This document shows positions 9,343-21,164 of a stretch of DNA of 40,410 bases, piece by piece. Every line of letters starts with the position of its first letter. The first letter of the stretch is position 1. This DNA is from Rhizophagus sp. LPA8_4_AMF (lineage: Eukaryota > Glomeromycota > Glomeromycetes > Glomerales > Glomeraceae). The notes beneath the pieces are model-generated. The model worked only from the letters and a program-made list of their open reading frames with translations, ran no database searches and was not told the DNA's origin. The translations under genes were made by a program, and so were the position numbers. The stretch spans positions 1-40,410 of the forward strand of contig JADRCO010000258.1 of the NCBI GenBank assembly GCA_021464525.1. Direction: 5' to 3'.

Positions 9343-12049
9343 TTAAAACTGCCATACTTCCCATCCTTTCTTCATATTTTCAAATACTAATTCTCTTTCA
9401 TTGTCATCGAATTTTTCTGAATTATAAATCAATTCTATACTCTCTTCTGCTGGAAATATATATTTTGGCCTTTCATATGATAGTGCAGGCATCTTATTCT
9501 TTTTAGATTTACGATTCAACTCAGATTCGATTAATGTTAAGTACGTATGATCCAAAAAATCTTCCAAGTTATAAGAAGGTTTGGTAAATTTGGCTTGGAA
9601 GATCTTTGCTAAGGTTGCGACATTAGGAAAATAATGATCTTGTAAGGTCTAAATAAAATATTAATTACCCTAATGAGTTAGATACCTTTGTTAATAAAAT
9701 TTCAAAATTAATATTAAACATAATTACTTTCATCTCCCATAGTGAACTTTCTAATGCATTGCTTTTCATGGGATCTGGTTCATCAAAATTGTAAGGATCT
9801 TCCAGATTATCAATTTCTGAGTCTAAAATAAATGAAACGTTTATATTAATAAAATATGATTGTTAATTTATTTTTTTTTACCAAATACTTACGATTTCTT
9901 CCCAATTTGTTAACATGCTCGTTTGGATTATGTATTAAAACAGTACAGCTTGGATGCCGCCTAATCAAGTTGTAAATCATAGGTATTATCATTACTATAC
10001 CATGTGGTGGAGCTGTTAATGAAAGTCGGGACATTCTTTTTATAAATGCCGCAATTAATTGGGCGGGAAGATATCTATAAAAAATACAAAAAAATTTATA
10101 TTATTTGTATATTTTGACATCTAAAATGGGCATTATCTTTAATATAATTAATACATACGTAGAAGCAAGAAAGAGATCGGCCAGACGGAAAAACCTAGAC
10201 CGATATTTTACATGCATCAAATTACGATCAAATAAAGTGTATAATTTCTTATAAAAATCCGGATAATCCCTATAGATAAAATTAAATTACTATTATGGTA
10301 GAAATTAAAAATTTCATGATATTTATAATGCTTACAAGTTATATTCATTAATAAGAGTGAATAAACCATTGAGTGCCAAAATGCTAGTGACCCCACCTAA
10401 AAGATAAAATATAGTTAGGCATTATTCCTTTACCATAAGCTCCATCTCAATATTTAAATATTTAACAGTTAAAACTCATAATAACAATACCAGTATTATA
10501 TGATTCAGTTAAGTAATCCATTAATAAAGTAGGCTGTGGCATATGAGGAATTATCTTTTTATGCATAATTAAAAGGATTCTCTTGTATGATTCCTGTGTC
10601 ATTGGAAGTTTCATTAACGCTAACCAGCAATCAGAAAAAACTCTTTTGTGTGCAGATAATTGAAGCAACACTGGTTTTTTAGTTTTCTTATGAGGGATTT
10701 CTTTTTGAGATTCTTTTGTCTGCTCCTTTTCGGAGTTTTCATTGAATAAATCATCAAACAACATGTTATCTGAGTCATATTCACAATTATCGTTTTCTTG
10801 ACTGTTTGATAATTCTGAAAAATTAAGAGTATAGCTTAAACGAGTGCCTTAAAAAAAATTTTCATAAAAAATTTGAATTATTACCGGGTGCAGGATGACC
10901 TGTCCAAAATTCGTCAATTTCCGATGCATCAGTTGGCATAGTTCGTAAATTTTCAAGTATTGAAAAAGTATTTTCCATTAAACTATTTAATTTGTCAACT
11001 GATTTTTCGTCTAATCTTTTTTTCTAATTCAAATTATTTCAATTAATACATTAACATCCTAAATCAAATAAAATATTATCTCGAAAAATTACCTTAGAAA
11101 CAGGACCGACTTTGTCTTTTGGTTTTCCACTGTCCAAGAAAAAATTAATGATTTTTCTACACAATAAGAATAGAAAATTATATATAAAAGATATAAAAAT
11201 CTGGAGACTAAAAAAACTAGTAAAGATAATTAATTACGAGGCATTTTTTAAAAAGTAAAATCTCAAATCATCATAGGTGTTCCAATACTTTTCAACGAAT
11301 TCGGTTTTTAACGGTTCACTGAAATTTTCATTATCAATAAGTCCTTCAACAACATGATAATAATGATTGTTTGAAAATTGGTGTGACCCAGACGCTGATG
11401 TAAGATATGTGGATTCGATTTTAAGAAGATTCAATAGTATATTTAACGATGGAATCTTTTTATCACAACAAATAATTATATCAATAATAAAGTAAAATAA
11501 ATAATAATGAATCAAAATAATTAAGTACCTGTAATCCTGGCTCTTCGTGTCTAAGAAAATCACATAACGTATTTACATATTGAACATAGTTATCTCGAAG
11601 CCAAATCTTTATCAATCCTTTTTTATCTCTCTCTAGATTTTCATTTTTAGATTTTTGTAATTCACCTTTAGATAGCAGGGGTGAAAAAGTCCGATATAAT
11701 GCATATAATGCTGAATGAATGACTTTTGGAGATTTGTCCTATCAACAATCGAAAACTTAAAAAAAATTCATTTTACCTTTCTGCTTAAAAGAAGAAAATT
11801 ACCTTTGTATATTCCAGTAATGTAACTATATTGTTATAATTGGATTTGCTCACTGATATTCTCTGTTCCAATTCTTTAATTTTTTTTATGTGTTCTTGCT
11901 CGAGTTCAGAAGACTATCTACAAATAAACTGTTGAGTTAAATACACGGAATAGTTTTTTTTTTTTTAAAAAAAAACAATATAATAAAGAACTTGCGTATT
12001 TTGCTTTTTCAGTAAGTTTTCGTTTTTTTCCTTTAGAAGACTGAGACAT
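9343..12049 (-). CDS. NOC4: Nucleolar complex protein 4 (ribosome biogenesis, CBF/Mak21 family)
   Basis: Twelve exons from 12049 down to 9343: 12049-11996, 11913-11803, 11738-11529, 11455-11238, 11156-11093, 11023-10885, 10814-10491, 10396-10336, 10269-10159, 10074-9893, 9822-9728, 9648-9343 (1,875 nt, 624 aa; yeast Noc4 is about 552 aa). Noc4 pairs with Nop14 in the nucleolus and is needed for small-subunit pre-ribosome maturation and export. The CBF/Mak21 domain is in the second half: GGVTSILALNGLFTLINEYN, YLPAQLIAAFIKRMSRLSL, then APPHGIVMIIPMIYNLIRRH, and the C-terminal EDFLDHTYLTLIESEL and KGWEVWQF. The N-terminus is lysine-rich (MSQSSKGKKRKL), fitting nucleolar import. The first intron only works with a GC-AG splice (GCAAGT donor): both GT alternatives give early stops. 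An acidic insert with Gln/Lys lies around residues 280-310. Divergent from the HTD2-like gene, 112 bp apart. Confidence 0.92.
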
Positions 12050-12161
12050 TTTGACAAAAAATTCCAGATAATCTGTAGATTACCATATTAAAAAAATTAT
12101 CATAATAGTGTCGATCTACGAATCAAAAAAACGACGCACATGTGCAACCGGGTAAAAAAAA
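12050..12161. promoter_or_regulatory. Shared divergent promoter NOC4 / HTD2-like
   Basis: Only 112 bp separate the start codons of two genes on opposite strands, so both promoters and both 5' leaders must lie here. No clear TATA box is visible. The location is seen; the promoter role is inferred. Confidence 0.6.
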
Positions 12162-13366
12162 ATGAATCTCTACGCAGTTCGCTCAAGAACTTCGCAATGT
12201 CTAGCAGGTCCACAACAAATTAGAACATTTTTTAATACTTTAGAACGTAAAGGAAATAACGCTAACGTTGATACTTCTGCTACAAAAAAACTCATTAATG
12301 ACTGGAAAAAAAAAGTGACGAGAGATACTGAAAGTTTTACTGATACTATTACTGCTTCACCTCTTCAACTTTTTGCAATTACCCTGAGAAGAAATTATAT
12401 AACGGATGATATCCCCGCAACACAAATTCCTCCAGAAGGAACACGAGTTCCACCTAATTACCATTTAGCATATTTTCCTCCCAGAATTTATGAAAGAGAT
12501 TTAGGAAAAGACGGCTCAGAAACTACACATGAGCCACCACTTCAATCATTAAGAAGAATGTGGGCAGGCGGAGAATTATCATTTAGTGCAAGTAATCCAT
12601 TATGTGTTGGGCAACATGCCACAATGAATACAAAATGTCGTGAAGTTGAAGTTAAGTCAAGTCCTAGAGGGGAGAATATATTTGTATGGATAGATAGAAA
12701 TATTACTAATGAATTCGGATGGAGTATGAGAGACACAAGATGTTTAGCATATATAAAAATTGAGGAAAAGAGACCGGAACAAAAAATTATTAAATGTAAA
12801 AAAGGTTTCTTTTTTTAGGAAATTGATCTATATAGACTCTTGTAAGCTAACACTACGTTCATTTACTAGTAAACAAGACACCGGATTTTGAACAAACTGT
12901 ATTTCCAACTCCACTTTTATTATTTCGATTTTCAGCTTTGACTTTTAATAGTCACCTTATTCACTATGATCACCCTTATACAACTCAAGTTGAGAGATAT
13001 CCTGGTAAATTTTATTTACAATGTAACACCGACTATTTGGCATAAAGCTAATGTATCGAGATCAAGTTCTGTAAACCTAGCTACTCACATTTATTACTTT
13101 TATTCATTTCAGCATGTTTGGTCCATGGTCCCCTTACTCTTACGCTTCTTCTTGATTTAATGAGAGACAATCTTCCAAATAAAATATCGTACATTAAATC
13201 TTTTGCTTATCGAGCTGTTAGTCCATTATTTGTAGGTGAAGAATTTAAAATATGCGGAAAGAGAAGTGAGTCAGATAGTCTGAGTGGTTCTTCCTATGAA
13301 TTATGGGCAGAGAATAAACATGGTGGGGTTGCCATGAAAGGAAATGCAATCATTGAAAGCATTTAA
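12162..13366 (+). CDS. HTD2: Hydroxyacyl-thioester dehydratase type 2-like (mitochondrial FAS II, hotdog fold)
   Basis: Three exons: 12162-12795 (donor at 12804 is an equal-phase alternative), 12870-13004, 13113-13366 (1,023 nt, 340 aa with the first donor). HTD2 carries out the dehydration step of mitochondrial fatty acid synthesis; bacterial relatives are mesaconyl-C4-CoA hydratases. N-terminal half is the FAS1-like dehydratase/MaoC-N hotdog with RMWAGGELSF. The C-terminal half carries LLFRFSALTFNSHLIHYD, the conserved N-x-H-x-x-HYD block of the active site, followed by LVHGPLTLTLLLD. The N-terminus (MNLYAVRSRTSQCLAGPQQI) is rich in Arg, Ser and Ala with no acidic residue, as expected for a mitochondrial presequence. 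The exon 2 acceptor is fixed by frame: the nearer AG would give a stop. Alternative: another acyl-CoA hydratase of the same family. Confidence 0.85.
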
Positions 13367-14189
13367 TGGACATTTTAAAAAAGTTATTATTTAATTTTAT
13401 CACTATATGCAATTTCATTTATTAGCTTACGTTAATAAATATCACAGATATATTTTCATCTATATGATGGGATTAAATCTAACCAATTAGAATGCTGTAT
13501 ATAATTCCGACGCACTTTTCATGCACATCATTAGTGCGCAGTGTTTTTACTCAGAATATGATAAAGTTCAATTATCCACTCAATTTGATATGAAACATTA
13601 GTATTAGTATAGTTCAAATAGTTCAAATCAGATAATACAATAAAAAATTGTTTCATTCTTTTGCGAAACAAACTTCAAATTACGAAATTAAAAATAGGAA
13701 ATTTCCTTTTTTATCATTTTCTATATTTATTTAATTCACTAATTAGATATTATCTGCAAATTATTATTTACTAATCTTTACTGCTTGACATAACCGATTT
13801 TCATTATTCCTATTGAAGATGTTGAAAGCCATATGATGTCATTGGCTATACTTGCTCATTACTTGGAAAAAGGATCTTGGTTCACATTCTGAAAAAGAAA
13901 TCTTCAAATTATAATGGATATGAGCGGCAATACAATGACTTCTAGGAAATTGGAGTCATCCTCCCTTACCCTATTCTTCTTAGTTTCCCTTAACCTAGAA
14001 AGAATAGATTTTTATTCTTATTATCACTATTGATATAATCTAAATAAGAATTGATTATCAAATTTAGAAAATTAGTTTTAGCGATAGAAAAACATTATAG
14101 CTTCCAAACATATAAACCTTTTAATGTTTTCCATTAAATACCGTAGATTTATTCTTACATTTTAATAAATGACCCTCCAGAAATAACAT
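13367..14189. other. Convergent intergenic region, no gene seen
   Basis: About 820 bp between two 3' ends. Composition is a little less AT-rich than the flanks of the window (for example around 13500-13550 and 13800-13990), but no open frame, RNA fold or repeat is recognised. It could contain an old relic too eroded to name. Confidence 0.5.
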
Positions 14190-15442
14190 TTAGTTTAACA
14201 GTGTCATGTGGTAAAAGAAATAATGAAACGCTTCGCCTTTCCGATCCAAAGCATAATAAAGTTAGTTGTAAACGTTATTAGTAATAAATTTGCTACGAAT
14301 GTTATACTTACCTAATGTTTCTACTTCTACTTTCCAACAAGGTCTTTCTAAATATCGACGACGAAAGTGTGGTTGTCCAAATGTTACATATATAAACTAA
14401 AATCACAGAATTATTTATTTATTACGGTGTGTATTCTTAACATGCAAAAGGTGATTCAGTACCTTCCCACCGACTTTTAATACTCTTATATAAAGGATAG
14501 GAATTTCAATTTATCAATATAATCATGAAATTGTACAAATAAATCAAAGTACCTAGTTACTTCATCGACTTCTTTTTTTACAACCTCAATAACTTCGGGT
14601 TTCGGGTCCCAAACATCGCCTTCGTCACACATTAATGCATCCATCGTTCCTATGATATTAATATGCACACATAAGAAAATTAATTATTTTTTTATTATTT
14701 AAATTTGCGAAACCTATGAACACACACCTTTATCAATCACAATATCAAATGTCCTATCGAGAAAATTGAGATCACGAATGTCCATTACAATCCCTATTTC
14801 AAACAATTTATGAATAAGTAATCTTATAATAATTTCGCATAAAAAATATTTTTTCATTAGAGGCTTACACGTCATTCTAGTTTTGTCCTTACATCGAAGT
14901 CGCATGTTTTCTATTACGGTTTCTGAAAAATCAATGTTTGTGATATTATGATATCCATCATCATACATATCTTCCGACAATGCTATTTAGAAAAACAATT
15001 ATATAAAGATAATTAAATAATGAAGAGCAATCAATTCCATCAAATTTCTTATCATCATACCGGAGTTACCACATCCCAACACGAGTATCGATACATTTTT
15101 ATTAGGTAAATGTACATCAAATAATGGCTTTAATTCTTTATAACTTTTAAACCAATCAAAAGAAATCTCGGGTGGTTCTCTTCAAAACGGGAAATTGAAA
15201 TTCAAATTAATTATTTATCCGAGCCTAAGTTCGAACAAAATTAATAAATTTAAACAAATATATAAAAATTTAAAAAGATACTTTGAGTAGCGCTTTTCCC
15301 AATATTCTTTAGTTCGATATTCAGTCACAATATCCGGAAGTATTTTTACTATTGGAGTTAGGGAAATAAAATTAATTTGACTTACATTATTTACAACAAA
15401 TAAAAACAAATTAATAAAAAAATCTTAACAATTTGTCGACAT
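14190..15442 (-). CDS. EEF1AKMT4: EEF1A lysine methyltransferase 4-like (class I SAM methyltransferase)
   Basis: Nine exons: 15442-15430, 15348-15282, 15179-15061, 14982-14869, 14793-14728, 14649-14553, 14484-14463, 14396-14312, 14236-14190 (630 nt, 209 aa). Human EEF1AKMT4 methylates Lys36 of eEF1A. Seen: TEYRTKEYWEKRY (the family's N-terminal Y-x-x-x-EYW-x-x-RY), SAM motif I VSILVLGCGNSALSEDMY, NITNIDFSETVIENMR (motif II acidic residue), WIVMDIRDLNF, FDIVIDKGTMDALM, VLKVGGK, and a C-terminal FHYFFYHMTL. The first coding exon is only 13 nt (MSTN plus one base): it is the only upstream ATG that joins in frame with the branch-point-bearing intron end CCCTAAC...AATAG. Exon 7 is 22 nt. Divergent from MED4, 160 bp apart. 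Confidence 0.85.
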
Positions 15443-15602
15443 CGCTTATTTAATTAAGTAATCAAAAATTCCCGAAAATTTTTTTTGATAATCAGTTTAT
15501 CATGTGATATAAATAATACTAATGTGTTCAGTCATTTCAGTGTAACAATGTAGACGCTAACGCTACCGAATACTATGACTATTATCTACAACTTCCTCAG
15601 TA
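15443..15602. promoter_or_regulatory. Shared divergent promoter EEF1AKMT4-like / MED4
   Basis: 160 bp between opposite start codons. No TATA box recognised. A regulatory role is inferred from the arrangement. Confidence 0.5.
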
Positions 15603-16576
15603 ATGTCCAGCTTTTCCCAAACATCGGCTACTTTTCAGGAGGAATTCTCAAACGAAATAACCACACCAGTTAAAGGTTATTTGGTCGAATATGAGGGTTT
15701 AATAGATCAATTTTTTAATGCTATTGCATCATATTCGGAAGGAATAAAACAAATAAATCAAACCCCGATAGAAATAATGAAAAAGATTGTAGCTTTAGAT
15801 AAAAAATTACAGAAAGGACTTGATTTAAGTAAGAAATCATTTAAAAGAATAATTCATTTTATAATTAATTTTCGGTAAATTTTATATTACACAATTATTA
15901 GTCGAAGAACATCAAAAAGTTCATCGCAAACTTTTACAAATGGAAAATGAAATTGACATAGAAAATCAAGCATTGATGGATTTTGCGTTGGCACTGAAAA
16001 CGGGAAAAGAACAACTCGATATATGTTTGGAGGAAGCACGCATAACAAAGCAAGCCATTCGAACGGCAGAAGAATGTAAAACTATGTTAATTAATACGAT
16101 ATTTTGATTTTTCATGTTCAGATGTTTTGATCCTAACTTTCTTAATTAATAGCTCGAGTGAGTGCCGAAGAAATATTGGATTATGCTAATAGACTAAGCC
16201 AATTTACATCAGCTCCACCCCATTACAATCCTGCAATACCTTCTTCGATGATAGCCTATCCACCTTACCCTGATGAATCACGTATGCGAATGGGATTATT
16301 ATTTCGACAGCACGCAGACGAAAGTTTTGAAGATGGTAATGTGCGGTTGAAAATTAGTATATAATCTGAAAAATATAATGTACTTATTCTTTGAATCTAA
16401 TAGAAGAACAATCTCTTGAGGAAGAGGACGAAGAAGATGATGAAGATGAAGAACTTGATCGTGTAATGATAGATGAAACACATGCAAGATCAAATTCTTT
16501 TGGCCCCATGGAAATTGTGCAGCAAACCAATCAAACAGATGCTCTTAATTTGGATTTGAATCCTGATCTGGAATAG
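15603..16576 (+). CDS. MED4: Mediator complex subunit 4
   Basis: Four exons: 15603-15828, 15902-16075, 16153-16335, 16404-16576 (756 nt, 251 aa; human MED4 270 aa). Med4 belongs to the Mediator middle module, pairs with Med9 and bridges activators to RNA polymerase II in the nucleus. Seen: a helical, coiled-coil N-terminal half (VHRKLLQMENEIDIENQALM, LEEARITKQAI) and the family's hallmark motif RVSAEEILDYANRLSQFTSA followed by a Pro/Tyr-rich segment and YPPYPDESRMRMGLLF. The C-terminus is a strongly acidic tail (EEEDEEDDEDEELD) and a Gln/Asn-containing end, as in other Med4 proteins. Confidence 0.9.
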
Positions 16577-17378
16577 CTCGATTCTTAAAATTAATTCTCA
16601 TTATTACAAGATGAATTAGTCGACCGCAGTGAATTCATGAAGTTGATCCTTCGTAAATGATTGATAATTTATAGTAGTTTCTAAATAAATTTCCTAATTT
16701 GGAAATTAAACGACAATATAGAAATATTGTTCACGTTACACACGTATCCATTGCGTTAAGATTAATATGAAGTATGAACTATGAAGTAGAGCAAATGTAT
16801 CGTTCTTGACCTGTGCGACGGGTCTGACTTGACCCGCATAATATATTGGGGTTCATCAGGATGGTCAAGTCCGAAACTTTTGCAGCAGTGGAAGTAGTGA
16901 AGTAGTGAATAAGACGCGACGAAATTTCAATGTTTTGATCCAAAATAAACATTTTTTACCACGTTAATTTTAAGATTCGATTCCACGCGACCATAAATTC
17001 TAAACTCATCTATTTTTAGGAAAACCAGTTTTTGTACGTGACGGACATGACGTAATCAAAATCTACACAAAGAACTAGCTAAATATATTGAAATAAATAA
17101 ACTAAACTAAAGAATTGATACCGTGACACGCGTTTGTCATTATTTATCAATAGTGGCTTGTAGGATCAAAGGTTACACGAATCACTCATCACAAAACACG
17201 ACACGGTTATATAAAGAGCTACTTGTCAATGTTCGTTTTCGGCTTTCAAAAAAACTCTTCCCCCTAACTACTAAGAAATACTAACGCTAACAAATTCATA
17301 TATTGTCAAGACTCTTTGACACTTTTTTTTACCCCTTATACTTAAAACGAAACCTTCCATTTTATTCCATAAAGAAAG
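16577..17378. promoter_or_regulatory. Spacer and promoter of the H2A variant gene
   Basis: About 800 bp without a gene. A good TATA box (TATATAAA) is at about 17208-17215, 164 bp before the H2A start codon. A short inverted repeat ACGGGTC...GACCCG lies near 16818-16838. No canonical histone promoter motif was recognised. Confidence 0.5.
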
Positions 17379-17945
17379 ATGTCTACTGTAGAAAGAGGAG
17401 ACTCCGCTGGAAGAAGCTCTCGTGGACGAAACGCTGAAAATACTGCTCCGCCCGCTCCAGAAGAAGGAGGAAAAACAAAAACAAAGCAGCGTAAAGGAGC
17501 AAAAGCCATAACAACGCCTCAAAAGGTCACAAAAAGCGTTAAGGCAGGACTCACGTTCCCCGTCGGTCGTATGAGCCGCCTTCTCAAGAAAGGTAGATAT
17601 GCTGACCGTATCGGTGCTGGTGCTCCTGTATACTTAGCTGCAGTCTTAGAATATTTAACTGCCGAGGTACTTGAACTTGCTGGAAATGCTGCAAGAGATA
17701 ACAAGAAACAAAGAATTATCCCCAGGCATCTACAATTGGCTATACGAAATGACGAAGAACTTAATATTTTGTTGAGACATGTCCATATTGCTGAGGGTGG
17801 CGTTCTTCCAAATATTCACGTCGAACTACTTCCCAAGAAGAAAGGTGAAAAGAAGACTGTCGTAGTTGGTAGTGGACCCGTAAACCCATCTCCAAAGAAA
17901 CCTAAAGCCGGTGGAAAATCCCCTGCTGTTCAAAAATCAGCTTAA
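17379..17945 (+). CDS. Histone H2A variant with long N-tail and SPKK-bearing C-tail
   Basis: Single exon, 188 aa (canonical H2A about 130 aa). The histone fold (about residues 56-152) is intact: [74 protein letters not shown]. Acidic-patch residues (E in LEYL, AE, LEL and DEE) are kept, so nucleosome assembly and H2B pairing are expected. Unusual: an N-tail about 35 residues longer than normal, rich in Arg, Glu, Pro and Lys; [11 protein letters not shown] where canonical H2A has a GGVTIAQGG-type loop; and a C-tail with SPKK at 171-174 and a second SP at 181. There is no SQ-[ED] end, so it is not H2A.X, and H2A.Z signature residues are absent. SPKK tails are known from plant H2A.W, where they contact linker DNA; similarity here is likely convergent. 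No histone-type 3' stem-loop follows; the message is probably polyadenylated. Confidence 0.92.
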   Translation: MSTVERGDSAGRSSRGRNAENTAPPAPEEGGKTKTKQRKGAKAITTPQKVTKSVKAGLTFPVGRMSRLLKKGRYADRIGAGAPVYLAAVLEYLTAEVLELAGNAARDNKKQRIIPRHLQLAIRNDEELNILLRHVHIAEGGVLPNIHVELLPKKKGEKKTVVVGSGPVNPSPKKPKAGGKSPAVQKSA

Positions 17946-18827
17946 TTATTTTTTTTCTTTTATTTACTATATTACATTTTTACGCTAAAGGATTTTAGGG
18001 GGGATGTAGTACTTCTGTTAACGTTTATTTAAAAAAAAAAAAATAAAAATAAAGAGAGGCAGGAACATTATAGTTTGTAATTTTTTTCTCTAGTGATCGG
18101 TCAGAAGTTTATTTCTGCATAATTTCTTACACAAAATGTATCAAAGACGTTGGAAAGAACATAAATTTTTTATTTCCCTTTAATCCTCCAAACATAATAT
18201 ATTAAACCATTGTGATGTAGTAATTAATAAATTTTAAAATTTAATTATAATAAACCTTTCTTAAGAAGTCTTTCAATTGTTTACTTTTTTTTCAAATGTG
18301 TCATAAAATATTACCATTTGCACAATTGTTCGTTCGCTAAAAATTAATTGGCTTAATCTCCCCATAAAGGGAAGATTGTCTTTGAATTCTTAAAGAACTA
18401 ACATTCATCATATCAGAAAGAAAATTATTATTATAAAATGTACAAAAAACTTATATTTAATCGGCAAGGTCAATTTATATTAAGATTTTCAATATCACTT
18501 AGTCAGCGAAAGATTCATTACTTATTTGATATTTTTTGATATTTAAAAAATGAATCATAGATGTCTCACGTGATATCTATTGATCGTTAGCTAATCATCA
18601 AAAAAAGAAAGACCAGCTACAAGTTTAATTTTAGTCACATCTCCTTTAATTGGAAAGGATACTAGCTACTTTTACTTGTGGTGCTTCCGTTACGCGTAAA
18701 GGTCGGGATTAACATTGCATATTTTTATGTCCGTGCGAACCCAAACCCGAATGGTTGGCAATTACGATATAGTTCCACGTGCGTATTTAAGAAATGTTGA
18801 ATCCATTTTTCTAGGAATTTGCCTAAA
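17946..18827. other. Intergenic, no gene seen
   Basis: Contains the H2A 3' UTR (A-rich run at about 18031-18050) and the promoter of the next gene. A GC-richer patch at about 18660-18790 (for example CCGTTACGCGTAAAGGTCGG) precedes the next start codon and may be promoter sequence. No tRNA-like fold was recognised. Confidence 0.45.
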
Positions 18828-19448
18828 ATGAAAACTCGTGCAAAAACAGCAAATTTAATTAAAGAATTTTTTTCTTCTTCCCATTATGCAGTTGTAGGTG
18901 CTTCTAATGATCCAACAAAATATGGAAATAAAGTTTTAAAATGGTATTCTTAAGTATATTTATACATTTATGCAGAAAAAAACAAATATTTACAATAAAA
19001 TTAATATTTAGGTATATCTCTAATAATCGTCTCGTAACTCCAATTAATCCGGTATGAATATTATTTAAATGCAACCTTTTTCCGGTTTTCTAATTATTAA
19101 AGTTTATTTACTAGAATGAAAGATTGATTGAAGGTTTAGAATGTGTTCCAAATCTTTCTTCATTAATCTCAAACCTTAATCATACTGACGTCTCGGTCTC
19201 AGTTATTACTCCTCCGAAAATTACTAAAACTATTCTTGAGGAAGCTAAAAAGGTAGAATGCGACTATTATTTATTATTTCTTTTTTTTCCTGGATAATAA
19301 TATTTTTGTTTCTTTTTAGCTTGGAATTAAAAAAGTTTGGTTACAACCAGGAGCTGAGGATATTGAATGTCAAGATTATGCAAATCAAGCGGGAATTGAT
19401 TTGCTTAGTGGTGGTCCTTGTGTTTTAGTTGATGGTCCAAGATTATAA
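18828..19448 (+). CDS. CoA-binding domain protein (YccU-like Rossmann fold)
   Basis: Four exons: 18828-18943, 19012-19051, 19115-19252, 19320-19448 (423 nt, 140 aa), the usual length of stand-alone CoA_binding_2 proteins. Seen: FFSSSHYAVVGASNDPTKYGNKVL (the VGAS-[ND]-[DN]P nucleotide-binding start), VTPINP, SVSVITPPKITKTILEEA, and KVWLQPGAEDIECQDYANQA followed by GPCVLVDGPRL. This order is that of the CoA-binding domain seen at the front of succinyl-CoA ligase alpha subunits and in single-domain YccU proteins. The exact biochemical role of the family is not known; binding of CoA or a nucleotide is expected. There is no obvious targeting signal, although the N-terminus is basic. Confidence 0.82.
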
Positions 19449-19535
19449 TTAGGATAATTTCAATTGTAAAAAATATAAACTTTATTTATAACATTTGTAA
19501 ATCTTACAATTTAAGCTAACAAACATTTTATTTGC

Positions 19536-21037
19536 CTATAAATCAGTAAAGCAAGGAAACCCGAGAACTTTTTCTCGGCTCACTGTCAATCCCTGATTTG
19601 TTTTTACATCTCTTAATACTGTTGATAAATCACCCCAAAATATAACTCCTCCCGCAAGACCTTCCCATAAACTCCAAGGCCTATCTGGAACTTTGACACG
19701 TTTTTTTTCGGTTTCTTTTTCCCATTGACTTGCATAAAATCCAAATGCGAGTGCTCTACTTAATTGCTCCTCATTTTTAGTAACGAGATAAAGGAGGAGG
19801 AATGAATAGGCATTTCCGAGAGAATTATGACAAAGGCCCGTAAGACCCTTTTTCAAAATGCCACGTTCCCATATCAAATCAGATGATTTTATAGCTGCAG
19901 ATAATAAAGTCGAAGAAATTGCATGTGTTGGATATAATTCATATATCTTTAAAAATGCCGGAACAATTCCCGGAGCGCCATGGCATACTCTTTGAAATAC
20001 TGCTCGTTAGCTCAGATTAATAATTAACCATAGTTCTAACGATTACAATAATAGCGTACTTACTGAACCAAATGATCACCACGATTTGACAAGCTTGAAG
20101 GATAATTTCCATTCTCAAATGCATTTTTAGCTAGCCATTCCATTGTTTGAAACAGGTCATTCAAATATGGTTCGGCAAGATTTTTAAATTGTAACAAGAT
20201 AGCAACGATACCGGCTTTTTTTTTCCTTGTTAGTGTGAAAGATGATCAAATATTAAATAAAACACGTGTTAATTAACACTTACCAACACCATGCACAGCA
20301 CCAAGGTATTCTTTTCCTTTCCAACTCCACATTAATGGAGGTTTCTCAACACTATCAGAATCTTCTCCACCTTTTTGACCTTCTACGATGATCAATTCAA
20401 AAATTTCTTTGATTTTAACATCTGTTAATTTTTGCATGATCTCTTCATTATCGAAGCAATGGTTTTGTATAAATTTTAACGCGTAAATATAACCTGCACG
20501 TCCATACAACAATTCATTAGAATCTTCTTTTATTGCTAAATGATGATACTTATCAAGAATTAAATTCATATAATTTAAGGCTTCATCAGAATTTTTTTCT
20601 ATTGTATGATAAACCACTACAGCTAAAGCCAAGGGACCAACATGACTTATTAAAAACCCAACATGCTTTGTCGTAGTTTTCTTTACCGCAGATAATGCAG
20701 CTGAAAGATATGTAGTGCACAACAGACCAACTTTATCACCAGCAATAGTCAAATTGGGATTAAGTTGGTGTAAGTGGAAGTACGTGAAAGCTATACCAGC
20801 GTACCCTAAAATTTAAAAGAATTATTATAAAAACTTAAAACGGAAATAATACTTCTTGAATAATAAATGTTTACCATCATATACATTATAGTCCCGAGAA
20901 TAATGTGATATTGGATAATTGAAAAGGATCTTTTCAGTATTAAGTTTTACAAAATGATCAAGTTTTTCGGGATTAGCATCGTTAATACTTGGAATGTCTA
21001 ATGTGTTTTTTAGATAACGTTCGGTCATTGTTGTCAT
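19536..21037 (-). CDS. LanC-like protein (LANCL family)
   Basis: Four exons: 21037-20875, 20805-20284, 20214-20064, 19989-19536 (1,290 nt, 429 aa; human LANCL1 399 aa). LanC-like proteins have an alpha/alpha-barrel with a zinc site; mammalian members add glutathione to dehydroamino acids in damaged proteins. Seen: GYAGIAFTYFHLHQL, ELLYGRAGYIYALKFI, YLGAVHGVG, LVQVCHGAPGI (zinc Cys about residue 281) and KGLTGLCHNSLGNAYSFLLL (zinc Cys-His about 332-333), then WSLWEGLAGGVIFWGDL near the end. The second zinc motif reads CHN where most members have CHG; the ligands themselves are kept. The ATG at 21037 is used because the frame upstream has no ATG. Divergent from CCDC43, 127 bp apart. Confidence 0.9.
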
Positions 21038-21164
21038 AAAAGATAATGAATAAACAAATAAACATCTAGTATATAATATAATCCTTACATTGCACAACTT
21101 GTAAGGTACTCACTATTTAAATATTTTTAGCCGCGTTAAAATTAAGTATTATAATAATTCCGTT

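Noticed and set aside
12050-12161. Earlier start for the HTD2-like protein (ATG near 12139)
   Set aside because: That ATG is in another frame and gives no sensible N-terminus; MNLYAVRSRT at 12162 fits a mitochondrial leader.
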